Below are positions 1 to 5,832 of a stretch of DNA of 6,964 bases, in pieces. The notes beneath the pieces were generated by a model, which had not been told where the DNA came from, did not search any database, and worked only from the letters and a program-made list of their open reading frames with translations. This DNA comes from Actinomycetota bacterium (GTDB lineage: Bacteria; Actinomycetota; Actinomycetes; Actinomycetales; Microbacteriaceae): assembly GCA_016870695.1 (NCBI GenBank), contig VGAV01000122.1:1-6964 (forward strand), read 5' to 3'. How positions within the stretch are numbered: position 1 is the first letter of the stretch; each line of letters begins with the position of its first letter. Position numbers and translations under genes: made by a program.

Positions 1-29
1 TCGCACCCTCGGGCCCGGCGACGTCGGGT

Positions 30-45
30 TAGGGTCGAACACATG
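30..45 (+). promoter_or_regulatory. Candidate -10 box for a leaderless transcript of the YqaJ-type gene
   Basis: A TANNNT-type hexamer, TAGGGT, lies at 30-35, and the ATG begins at 43, seven bases after it. No purine-rich ribosome binding site is visible in the 42 bases upstream. A -10 box at this distance from the start codon is the usual arrangement of leaderless actinobacterial genes, so transcription may begin at or next to the A of the ATG. No convincing -35 box can be seen, and the window starts too close to judge. Confidence 0.4.
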
Positions 46-717
46 TCCCCCGAGCTCGTCGCGTCGCGCAGCGCCGACCTCGAGTCCCGGATCGTCGCGG
101 ACTCGCGTGATCGCGTGGCGTGGATCCGCGCACGATCGCGCGGCATCACCGCCACGGACGTCGCCGCCCTCACGAGCGCGAACGCGATCTCCCGCGCCGC
201 GGACGCGAAGCTGATGGGCTCGAGCTTCTCGGGTAACGCGTTCACCGCGCACGGTCGTCGACGCGAGCCGGAGATCGCCGCCTGGGTGGCGGCGACGCAT
301 GGCATCCGCCCCTCCTCCGCCCTGTATCACGCGGTCGTCGAGAAGCGGCACCTGGCGACGCCCGACGGCGTCGTCGTCGACGGCGAGGGCCGCATCGTGC
401 TGGCCGAGATCAAGACGACGAACAAGGCGTGGCGGTCGATCCCGCGCACCTATATGCGGCAGATCTGGTGGCAGCAGCACGTCCTGGGCGCCGAGCGCAC
501 GCTCGTGGCATGGGAGCAGCACGACGGTTTCGTCCCCGTGGACGACGAGCCGCGCTGCCAGTGGATCGACCGCGACGAGCGGGAGATCGCCAAGCTCGTG
601 TCGCTGGCCACGGCGCTCATCGACGAGCTCTACCACCGCACCATGCGGACGCGTCAGGCGCCGGTGCGGCCGGCCCCCACGGAGAGGTACCGCGCTCTCG
701 CGCTGATCGACGACTGA
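43..717 (+). CDS. YqaJ/lambda-exonuclease-like PDDEXK nuclease
   Basis: This 224-residue protein resembles the YqaJ viral recombinase family, 5'-3' exonucleases of the lambda Exo type with a PD-(D/E)XK fold. The order of motifs fits. GITATDVAAL (34-43) is the N-terminal signature, G71-R72-R73-R74-E75 carries a likely metal- or DNA-contacting Glu, T106-P107-D108-G109 supplies the catalytic Asp, and E122-I123-K124 is the ExK pair. A following helix has Q140, Q144, Q145 and H146. The length is typical of the compact family. No annealing protein (Bet/RecT), single-strand binding protein or phage gene accompanies it here, so it looks like a domesticated chromosomal copy. Base composition matches its neighbours, which gives no sign of recent transfer. 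The start at 43 keeps the whole domain and has a suitable -10 box, but no ribosome binding site. The fold assignment is fairly sure; the biological role is not known. Confidence 0.85.
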   Translation: MSPELVASRSADLESRIVADSRDRVAWIRARSRGITATDVAALTSANAISRAADAKLMGSSFSGNAFTAHGRRREPEIAAWVAATHGIRPSSALYHAVVEKRHLATPDGVVVDGEGRIVLAEIKTTNKAWRSIPRTYMRQIWWQQHVLGAERTLVAWEQHDGFVPVDDEPRCQWIDRDEREIAKLVSLATALIDELYHRTMRTRQAPVRPAPTERYRALALIDD

Positions 718-719
718 TC

Positions 720-735
720 GTTGATATTTGTCAAC
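720..735. promoter_or_regulatory. Operator 1, inverted repeat GTTGA-N6-TCAAC
   Basis: GTTGATATTTGTCAAC is a perfect inverted repeat with 5-bp arms and a 6-bp centre. It covers the candidate -35 box (TTGATA, 721-726). It matches the second copy at 14 of 16 positions with 29 bp between equivalent bases. Dyads of this size and form are usual binding sites of MarR-family dimers. The adjacent MarR gene (2509-3021) is the obvious candidate ligand, by inference. Confidence 0.75.
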
Positions 736-750
736 CATTCGGCGTATAGT
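721..750 (+). promoter_or_regulatory. Sigma-70-type promoter of the MFS-marR operon
   Basis: TTGATA (721-726) and TATAGT (745-750) each differ from the consensus boxes by one base and are separated by 18 bp. The segment is strikingly AT-rich for this genome. The predicted transcription start is near 757, giving a leader of about 56 nt before the ATG at 813. Operator 1 overlaps the -35 box; operator 2 overlaps the end of the -10 box and the predicted start. Binding at either would block RNA polymerase. Confidence 0.75.
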
Positions 751-766
751 TGATTTTCGTCAACTA
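747..766. promoter_or_regulatory. Operator 2, inverted repeat TAGTTGA-N6-TCAACTA
   Basis: This is a perfect inverted repeat with 7-bp arms around TTTTCG. It contains the same GTTGA-N6-TCAAC core as operator 1 (core at 749-764). It begins inside the candidate -10 box and runs past the predicted transcription start. The longer arms suggest it could be the stronger of the two sites. Confidence 0.75.
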
Positions 767-800
767 ACGCGCCGATGTCGTCGCGGCCCCCTTTTCTCGT

Positions 801-806
801 GGAGAG
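801..806 (+). promoter_or_regulatory. Ribosome binding site of the MFS transporter gene
   Basis: GGAGAG lies six bases before the ATG at 813. This is good spacing and fixes the start of the transporter. Confidence 0.7.
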
Positions 807-812
807 CTCCGC

Positions 813-2507
813 ATGACCACTTCGTCCCCCGACACCGCCGCTCCGCGGCGCGTGCTCCCGGCCCTCATCGGGCTGCTGCTCGGCATGTTCGTGTCGATGC
901 TGGCCTCGACCGTCGTCTCGACGTCGCTGCCGGTCATCGTCCACGACCTGCAGGGCGATCAGAACGCCTACACCTGGGTCATCACGGCGACCCTGCTGAC
1001 CACGGCGATCTCCACCCCCATCTGGGGCAAGCTCGCCGACCTGTTCAACCGCAAGGTCCTCATCCAGCTCGCGATCGCGATCTTCGTCCTCGCGACGGCC
1101 GCCGCCGGCTTCTCGCAGAACACCGAGATGCTCATCGCGTTCCGCGCCGTGCAGGGCCTCGGCGCCGGCGGTCTCGCCGCGCTCAGCCAGGTGATCATGG
1201 CCGACATCATCAGCCCCCGCGAGCGCGGTCGCTACATGGGCCTGTTTGGCGCGGTCATGGCCGTCGCCACCGTCGGCGGACCGCTGCTCGGCGGCGTCAT
1301 CACCGACGCGTTCGGCTGGCGCTGGAACTTCTTCGTCGCGATCCCGTTCGCCGTCGCCGCCCTGCTCATCCAGCAGCGCACCCTGCACCTCCCGGCGCGG
1401 GCGGCCCGCAAGGTCAAGATCGACTACCTCGGCATCGTCCTGCTCTCCACCGCGGTCTCGCTGCTGCTCATCTGGGTCACCAACGCCGGCGACTCCTTCG
1501 AGTGGGCCAGCGTCCCCACGCTGCTCATGGTCGGCGGCGCCGTCGTCGCGGCCCTGCTGTTCGTCCTCGTCGAGCTCCGCTCGTCCGAGCCGCTGGTCCC
1601 GCTGACGCTGTTCCGCGACGCTACCTTCACGCTGGCGACCATCGCCTCCATCGCGACGGGCCTGGCCATGTTCGGCACCTCGGTCTTCCTGAGCCAGTAC
1701 ATGCAGATGGCCCGCGGCGCGACGCCGACCGAGGCCGGCGTCATGACGATCCCGATGATCGCGGGCCTGCTGGTGGCATCCGTCGTCGTCGGCTCGCTCA
1801 TCTCGCGCTTCGGTCACTGGAAGCCGTTCCTTGTGGTCGGCGGCATCCTGCTCATCGCCGGCTCCTTCCTGCTGTCGACGATCCACTACGACACGAACTT
1901 CGCCCTGGTCTCGATCTACATGGCCCTGCTCGGCGCCGGCGTCGGCATGACGATGCAGAACCTCGTCCTCATCGTCCAGAACACCGCCGACCCGTCCCAG
2001 ATGGGCGCGGCCAGCTCCGGGGTCACGTTCTTCCGCAGCCTCGGCGGCACGATCGGCGTCTCGGTCATGGGCGCGGCCCTCGCGAGCATGGCGACGAGCC
2101 TGTTCACCGACCGCGCGGCGGACCTGCAGGCCGCGATCATGGGGCTCGGCGCCGAGGGGGCCTCGGTCGCCCAGGCCCTGCAGTCGGGGGCCATCCCGCA
2201 GGTGTCGACCCTGCCCGAGAGCGTCCGCGTGATCGTCGAGGACATCTACGCCCAGTCCATCGCGCACTCGTTCCTCATCGCCGTGCCGGTCGCGGTCGTC
2301 AGCCTGATCGCGATCCTCTTCCTCCCCAACCGCCCGCTGACCCGCATGACGACGAGCGAGCGCGTCGCCGCCAGCGAGGCCGACCTCGCGACGGTGTCCG
2401 TCCCCGAGGGCATGGCGAGCCTGTCCGCCACCGGGTCGGTCCGGACCGTGGATGCCACGGCCCCCGGCTCCGCGCGCCGAGGCGCCTCCGTGGGAGAGGA
2501 TGACTGA
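813..2507 (+). CDS. MFS multidrug efflux transporter, DHA2 (14-helix) family
   Basis: This 564-residue inner-membrane protein belongs to the major facilitator superfamily, drug:H+ antiporter-2 group (EmrB/QacA type). Evidence includes about 14 hydrophobic segments between residues 13 and 505, motif A G72-K81 (GKLADLFNRK) in the loop after helix 2, R111-A-V-Q-G115 in helix 4, and the antiporter motif C region around G155-G161 (GGPLLGG) in helix 5. The family is expected to use the proton gradient to expel amphipathic or cationic drugs; the actual substrate cannot be read from sequence. At the position of DHA2 motif D1 (LDxTxVNxALP) it reads LASTVVSTSLP (30-40), so the usual Asp is Ala and the Asn is Ser. 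After the last helix is a hydrophilic tail of about 60 residues (505-564). The gene is followed after one base by the marR gene, forming an operon under the dyad-covered promoter. Confidence 0.93.
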   Translation: MTTSSPDTAAPRRVLPALIGLLLGMFVSMLASTVVSTSLPVIVHDLQGDQNAYTWVITATLLTTAISTPIWGKLADLFNRKVLIQLAIAIFVLATAAAGFSQNTEMLIAFRAVQGLGAGGLAALSQVIMADIISPRERGRYMGLFGAVMAVATVGGPLLGGVITDAFGWRWNFFVAIPFAVAALLIQQRTLHLPARAARKVKIDYLGIVLLSTAVSLLLIWVTNAGDSFEWASVPTLLMVGGAVVAALLFVLVELRSSEPLVPLTLFRDATFTLATIASIATGLAMFGTSVFLSQYMQMARGATPTEAGVMTIPMIAGLLVASVVVGSLISRFGHWKPFLVVGGILLIAGSFLLSTIHYDTNFALVSIYMALLGAGVGMTMQNLVLIVQNTADPSQMGAASSGVTFFRSLGGTIGVSVMGAALASMATSLFTDRAADLQAAIMGLGAEGASVAQALQSGAIPQVSTLPESVRVIVEDIYAQSIAHSFLIAVPVAVVSLIAILFLPNRPLTRMTTSERVAASEADLATVSVPEGMASLSATGSVRTVDATAPGSARRGASVGEDD

Positions 2508-2508
2508 C

Positions 2509-3021
2509 ATGGTCGCGTCCCCGTCGTCCCCGCCCGTCTCGTGCATCGCGAGCGGCGGGGGCGCCGTGGCGTCCGACGAGCGCCGGGAGGCGGTCCACGC
2601 CCTCGAGGGCTCGTTCTCGGAGCTCATGACGGTCTTCCGCCGGTATGTCTCCGAGGCGGCCGAGCGGGTGAGCCCCGGGATGCTCCCGGCGACGTTCAAG
2701 GCGCTGTCGGTCGTGAGCCGGTTCGGTCCGCTCACGCTGTCGGCCCTCGCCGAGCGGCTGACGGCCGACAAGGGCTTCCTCAGCCGCAGCATCAGCGAGC
2801 TCGAGGAGCTCGGACTCGTGACCCGCACCCCCGACCCGGCCGACCGCCGCTCCCGCGTCATCGCCGTGACCGACGAGGGGCACGCGCGGCTGGCCGAGGC
2901 GCGGGCACCGCACGAGAGCCGGCTCTTCGCCGCGATGGCGGACTGGTCGATCGACGACATCCGCCACCTGTCGACGCTCCTGCACGCCCTCGCCGTGGGC
3001 GAGACCCCCGCGCGGGACTGA
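2509..3021 (+). CDS. MarR-family transcriptional regulator
   Basis: This 170-residue winged-helix regulator has an N-terminal dimerisation helix (about 33-53, EGSFSELMTVFRRY) and a winged helix-turn-helix at about 58-121. The recognition helix is around A86-E100 (KGFLSRSISELEE), the wing carries the family hallmark D112-R-R-S115, and a C-terminal dimerisation helix follows (about 133-162). MarR dimers usually repress neighbouring efflux genes until a small aromatic or oxidised ligand releases them. I chose ATG 2509 because GGAGAGG (2493-2499) is then nine bases upstream. ATG 2500 abuts that sequence, and ATG 2452 lies within the transporter gene with no ribosome site. The one-base gap from the transporter stop suggests translational coupling. 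It probably represses its own operon through the two dyads at 720-766. The first 25 or so residues are low-complexity and unlikely to be structured. Confidence 0.9.
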   Translation: MVASPSSPPVSCIASGGGAVASDERREAVHALEGSFSELMTVFRRYVSEAAERVSPGMLPATFKALSVVSRFGPLTLSALAERLTADKGFLSRSISELEELGLVTRTPDPADRRSRVIAVTDEGHARLAEARAPHESRLFAAMADWSIDDIRHLSTLLHALAVGETPARD

Positions 3022-3055
3022 CCGACGCACGGGGGGAACGGGCCGTCGCGACACG

Positions 3056-3085
3056 GTGACCCCGGTGTAACACCGGCGAGACAAT
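3056..3085 (+). promoter_or_regulatory. Candidate promoter with a 15-bp palindrome in its spacer
   Basis: CCGGTGTAACACCGG (3062-3076) is a perfect dyad with 7-bp arms and one central base. It sits between GTGACC (3056-3061) and GACAAT (3080-3085), weak -35 and -10 candidates (four of six matches each) with an 18-bp spacer. The predicted start would be near 3092, about 60 nt before the ATG at 3152. A dyad here is a natural operator for a dimeric repressor or activator. It is unrelated to the GTTGA-N6-TCAAC operators, so a regulator from elsewhere would be needed. It lies 40 bases after the marR stop and has no T-run, which makes a terminator less likely. The rest of 3022-3151 holds nothing else I can identify apart from the ribosome binding site. 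Confidence 0.45.
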
Positions 3086-3139
3086 GTCGCGATTGACTGA
3101 GGGGGTCGAGGCGACGCCGCAGCGACGCGACCGCTTGTG

Positions 3140-3145
3140 AAGGAG
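3140..3145 (+). promoter_or_regulatory. Ribosome binding site of the MDR oxidoreductase gene
   Basis: AAGGAG is placed six bases before ATG 3152. This decides the start against the in-frame GTG at 3137, which overlaps the region just upstream of this site, and the ATG at 3218, which has no such sequence. Confidence 0.75.
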
Positions 3146-3151
3146 CGCCGA

Positions 3152-4174
3152 ATGAGATTCCGATCGACGCGTCCCGAGGCCGCCGAGGCGCCTCCGGCCC
3201 CGCCCGTGCCCGCGACGATGCAGGCGGCGGTGATCGACTCGACCGGGTCGGCCGAGGCGTTGCACCTGGCCGAGGTGCCGGTGCCGTCCCCCGTCCTCAG
3301 CGAGGTGCTCGTACGCGTCGTCGCCGCGGGCGTCAATCCGATCGACGCCAAGACGCGGGCCGGCGGCGGCCCCTCGGCGGCGATCGGCGCCTGGCCCGCC
3401 ACCCTCGGCTACGACGTCAGCGGGGTCGTCGTGGGCGCACCGTACGAGTCGCACCCGTTCCCTCCGGGCACGGAGGTGATCGGGATGGCCACCACCCCAC
3501 GGACTCCCGGCACGTACGCGGAGTACACCGTCGTCCCCTCCCTCTCGCTCGCCCGCAAGCCGTCGACCCTCTCCCACGTCGAGGCGGCCGGCATCCCCCT
3601 CGCCGCACTGACGGCCTGGGGCATCGTCGTCGAGACCGCCCTCGCCCACGAGGGGCAGCGGATCCTCGTCCACGCCGGCAGCGGCGGCGTCGGTCATTTC
3701 GCGGTGCAGTTCGCGGCCTACTTCGGGGCGCACGTCATCGCGACCGGCTCGGGGCGAAACCTCGACTGGCTGCGCGAGCTGGGCGCCGCGGAGGTCGTCG
3801 ACTACACCGACGTGCGCTTCGAGGACGTCGTGGCCGACGTCGACGTCGTCATCGATCTCATCGGCAACGTCCACGACGACACGGGGACGCGCTCGCTGGA
3901 GGTCATCCGTCCCGGGGGTCTGCTCATCGAGGTGCCGACCGGCGCGTGGCCCGGATTCCGTGACGCGGCGTCGGCCCGTGGCATCCGGTCCACCTCCTAC
4001 AAGGTCGTGCCGGACGGGAGCGCGCTCGCCACGATTGGTCGCCTGATCGACTCGGGGGCGGTGCGCGTGTTCATCGACCGGGTGTTCGACCTCGCCGACG
4101 CCTCCGCGGCCCACGCCGAGCTCGAGCGGGGGCACACGCGCGGCAAGATCGTGCTGCGCGTCAGCGACGACTGA
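3152..4174 (+). CDS. Zinc-independent MDR oxidoreductase, quinone reductase-like
   Basis: This 340-residue cytoplasmic enzyme belongs to the medium-chain dehydrogenase/reductase superfamily, NADPH:quinone oxidoreductase (QOR) branch. It likely reduces quinones, enones or similar electrophiles with NADPH; the substrate is not predictable. A GroES-like domain (about 24-145) contains AAGVNPIDAKTRAGG (58-72) and GYDVSGVVV (86-94). A Rossmann domain has the nucleotide loop HAGSGGVGHFAVQF (174-187), a beta strand ending in DLIGNV (235-240), and the C-terminal family motif GHTRGKIVLRV (327-337). The zinc-binding Cys and His residues of alcohol dehydrogenases are absent. The first 22 residues form a Pro/Ala-rich leader ahead of the usual MQAAVI start of the family, probably disordered. 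The gene stands alone, downstream of a dyad-bearing promoter and three bases from the convergent lysG stop. Confidence 0.88.
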   Translation: MRFRSTRPEAAEAPPAPPVPATMQAAVIDSTGSAEALHLAEVPVPSPVLSEVLVRVVAAGVNPIDAKTRAGGGPSAAIGAWPATLGYDVSGVVVGAPYESHPFPPGTEVIGMATTPRTPGTYAEYTVVPSLSLARKPSTLSHVEAAGIPLAALTAWGIVVETALAHEGQRILVHAGSGGVGHFAVQFAAYFGAHVIATGSGRNLDWLRELGAAEVVDYTDVRFEDVVADVDVVIDLIGNVHDDTGTRSLEVIRPGGLLIEVPTGAWPGFRDAASARGIRSTSYKVVPDGSALATIGRLIDSGAVRVFIDRVFDLADASAAHAELERGHTRGKIVLRVSDD

Positions 4175-4177
4175 GCC

Positions 4178-5065
4178 TCACCCCTCCGCGAGGACCCGTC
4201 GCCCCTCGGCGACGAGCTCGTCGGCGACCTCGTCGAGCAGCGGGGACGTGAGGTTCCACTGCTGCCAGTACAGCGGCACGTCGACGGGGTCGCCGCCGAG
4301 ACGGACGAGCGCGCCGTCGTCCAGATGCGGCTCCGACTGGAAGACGGGCAGGAGGCCCCAGCCGAGGCCGAGGAGGACAGCGGCGGCGAAGTCCTGCGAC
4401 GCCGGCACCCGGTGTCGCGGCGGGGCCTCGACCGCCACGCCGCGGGCGCGCAGCCACTGGGTCTGCAGGTCGTCCCGGCGGTCGAAGTCCACCAGCGGAG
4501 CCGCCGCCAGCGTCGCGGGCGTCACGCCGTCGGCGAACCACCTCCGGGCGAACGGGGCCGCCGCCACCGCCTCGTACCGCAGCACCCCCAACGGGCGGAC
4601 GCGGCATCCGGCGACGGGCGTCTGCCGCGAGGTGACCGCGGCCATCACCGTCCCGGACTCGAGGAGCCCCGCGGTGAAGTCCTGGTCGTCGCGGTGCAGA
4701 TCGAAGACGACGTCGCGGCGGGCGGCCACCCGGGCCAGCGGTGGGAGGAACCACGTCGCGAGGGAGTCGGCGTTGACGGCGAGAGGGAGGGATGCCGCTC
4801 CCCCGCCGGCGGCGCCCATGCCGACGAGGGCGTCGTGCTCCAGGAGCGCGAGCTGCCGGGCGAGGCGCACCACGGCGTCGCCGGCCTCGGTCGTCCGGAC
4901 CGGCTTGGACCGCACGAGCAGCACCCGCCCCAGCTGATCCTCGAGCGCGCGGATCCGCTGGCTCACGGCCGAGGGTGTGATGTGGAGCCGCCGGGCGGCG
5001 GCATCCAGGGTCCCCTCGTCGACGACGGTGGCCAGGGAGCGCGCGAGGTCGAGCGGAACGTGCAT
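4178..5065 (-). CDS. lysG: LysR-family regulator of the ArgP/LysG type
   Basis: This 295-residue LysR-type regulator has an N-terminal winged helix-turn-helix (about 6-64, with GTLDAAARRLHITPSAVSQR at 18-37) and linker helix, followed by a two-lobed periplasmic-binding-protein-like effector domain (about 91-295). NADSLATWFLPPL (98-110) and the C-terminal LYWQQWNLTSPLLDEV (265-280) resemble the ArgP/LysG (IciA) subgroup, which senses lysine, arginine or histidine. In Corynebacterium LysG activates lysE when these amino acids accumulate. The adjacent divergent lysE gene supports this assignment strongly. No Shine-Dalgarno sequence precedes the ATG at 5065. Instead TAGCAT ends six bases before it, so the mRNA is probably leaderless. 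The gene ends three bases from the convergent oxidoreductase gene. Confidence 0.9.
   Translation of the reverse strand: MHVPLDLARSLATVVDEGTLDAAARRLHITPSAVSQRIRALEDQLGRVLLVRSKPVRTTEAGDAVVRLARQLALLEHDALVGMGAAGGGAASLPLAVNADSLATWFLPPLARVAARRDVVFDLHRDDQDFTAGLLESGTVMAAVTSRQTPVAGCRVRPLGVLRYEAVAAAPFARRWFADGVTPATLAAAPLVDFDRRDDLQTQWLRARGVAVEAPPRHRVPASQDFAAAVLLGLGWGLLPVFQSEPHLDDGALVRLGGDPVDVPLYWQQWNLTSPLLDEVADELVAEGRRVLAEG
4197..4214. terminator. Hairpin that might end transcription of the oxidoreductase gene
   Basis: CGTCGCC-CCTC-GGCGACG gives a 7-bp perfect stem with a 4-base loop, 22 bases after the oxidoreductase stop and inside the 3' end of the convergent lysG coding sequence. No T-run follows on either strand. 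It could be a bidirectional end signal at the convergent junction, or simply a chance product of Arg/Gly/Glu codons in GC-rich DNA. Confidence 0.25.
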
Positions 5066-5071
5066 GAAGCG

Positions 5072-5077
5072 ATGCTA
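5072..5077 (-). promoter_or_regulatory. Candidate -10 box of a leaderless lysG transcript
   Basis: Read on the minus strand, TAGCAT fits the actinobacterial TANNNT -10 pattern. Exactly six bases (CGCTTC) separate it from the lysG ATG, so the expected transcription start is the A of the start codon. No purine-rich ribosome site exists in this stretch. Confidence 0.55.
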
Positions 5078-5084
5078 ATGGTGC

Positions 5085-5097
5085 TGCAGAATCCTGA
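5085..5097. promoter_or_regulatory. Possible LysR-type T-N11-A binding site in the lysG-lysE gap
   Basis: TGCAGAATCCTGA fits the loose LysR consensus T-N11-A and contains short CAG/CTG arms. It lies between the two -10 boxes, about 26 bp upstream of the lysE -10 box, near where an activator would bind. The arms are short and the dyad is imperfect, so this is a suggestion based mostly on position. Confidence 0.3.
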
Positions 5098-5122
5098 GCT
5101 GTCCTGCGGAGACCGGACGCCC

Positions 5123-5128
5123 TAACGT
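5123..5128 (+). promoter_or_regulatory. Candidate -10 box of a leaderless lysE transcript
   Basis: TAACGT is followed by exactly six bases and then the GTG at 5135, so transcription would start on the G of the start codon. There is no Shine-Dalgarno sequence. The region 17-18 bp upstream (about 5100-5105, TGTCCT) does not resemble a -35 box, as expected for a promoter that needs an activator such as LysG. Confidence 0.55.
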
Positions 5129-5134
5129 CGAGAC

Positions 5135-5797
5135 GTGCTCCCCGTCCTGCTCGCCGGCTTCGGCCTCGGCCTCTCGCTCATCGTCGCCATCGGCGCCCAG
5201 AACCTCTTCGTCCTGCGCCAAGGGATCCGCCGCGAGCACCTGCTCGCCGTCGTCGCCGTGTGCGCGGTGTCGGACGCGGTCCTCATCCTCCTCGGCGTCT
5301 CGGGCGTGGGCCTCGTCCTGCAGGCGGTCCCCTGGCTCCTCGACGTCGTGCGGTGGGCGGGCGCGGCGTTCCTGACCGTCTACGGCGTGCTCGCGGCACG
5401 ACGGGCGGTGCGCCCGAACGGGCAGACGCTGCGCGCGGTCCCCGAGACGGCGGCATCCGATGCCCGGACCACGGATGCCGGCGGCACTCTGGTCCGCACC
5501 CGCCCGACCCGCCTGGCCACGACCGTGCTGACGTGCCTGGCCCTGACCTGGCTCAATCCGCACGTCTACCTCGACACCGTGTTCCTGCTCGGGTCCGTCG
5601 CCACGACGCACGGCGACGGCCGGTGGGTGTTCGCGGCCGGAGCGTGCGCCGCGAGCCTGCTGTGGTTCACGGGCCTCGGCTTCGGCGCCCGCTTTCTCGG
5701 ACGCTGGCTCGACACCCCGCGCGCCTGGCGGATCCTGGATGCCGCCATCGCGCTCGTCATGTTCGCGATCGCGCTGTCGCTGGTCCTTCCGCACTGA
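5135..5797 (+). CDS. lysE: LysE-family lysine/arginine exporter
   Basis: This 220-residue inner-membrane protein of the LysE superfamily exports basic amino acids (lysine, arginine) when they build up, for instance during peptide use. Signature segments are IGAQNLFVLRQG (19-30) at the first helix, SDAVLILLGVSG (46-57) in the second, and TWLNPHVYLDT (138-148) with the conserved Asn-Pro in the fourth. About six hydrophobic segments are visible (2-24, 37-60, 64-88, 128-154, 165-188, 197-218). Between the third and fourth is a hydrophilic, non-conserved loop (about 89-126). The start is a GTG with no ribosome site but with a well-placed -10 box; starting here gives the normal N-terminus of the family. 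It is divergent from lysG, its probable activator, across 69 bases. Confidence 0.93.
   Translation: MLPVLLAGFGLGLSLIVAIGAQNLFVLRQGIRREHLLAVVAVCAVSDAVLILLGVSGVGLVLQAVPWLLDVVRWAGAAFLTVYGVLAARRAVRPNGQTLRAVPETAASDARTTDAGGTLVRTRPTRLATTVLTCLALTWLNPHVYLDTVFLLGSVATTHGDGRWVFAAGACAASLLWFTGLGFGARFLGRWLDTPRAWRILDAAIALVMFAIALSLVLPH
5451..5480. repeat. Inverted repeat CGGCATCCG/CGGATGCCG inside lysE
   Basis: Perfect 9-bp arms (5451-5459 and 5472-5480) enclose a 12-base loop. They are made from one GGCATCC and one GGATGCC word. GGCATC-C-GATGCC (5452-5464) forms a second, smaller dyad sharing the left arm. The repeat encodes part of the variable cytoplasmic loop of LysE (around residues 106-115), where sequence is free to drift. 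Confidence 0.6.
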
Positions 5798-5832
5798 GCA
5801 TCCGCCCGCCCGTCCGCCCCCGCGCGAGCCGC

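Noticed and set aside
728..2503. A 591-residue plus-strand frame overlapping the transporter
   Set aside because: It is the out-of-frame shadow of the transporter: Arg/Pro/His-rich, no membrane segments, and no ribosome site at its start.
2452..2508. Upstream ATGs 2452 and 2500 as starts of the MarR protein
   Set aside because: The first is deep in the transporter gene without a ribosome site. The second directly abuts the purine-rich site, leaving no spacing, while 2509 has nine bases.
654..2960. A 768-residue open frame on the minus strand, antisense to the MFS and marR genes
   Set aside because: Its translation is low-complexity, rich in Arg, Asp, Gly and Ala, with no recognisable domain. 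It is the expected antisense shadow of a GC-rich coding region.
3062..3076. The palindrome after marR as a rho-independent terminator
   Set aside because: The single-base centre gives no workable RNA loop unless arm bases open, and no T-run follows. The position between possible promoter boxes favours an operator.
2858..4135. A 425-residue minus-strand frame opposite the MDR oxidoreductase gene
   Set aside because: Composition is that of a reverse-frame shadow; the plus-strand gene has full family motifs over the same stretch.
4325..5125. A 266-residue plus-strand frame opposite lysG
   Set aside because: No recognisable motif and strongly biased composition, while lysG on the other strand has an intact helix-turn-helix and effector domain.
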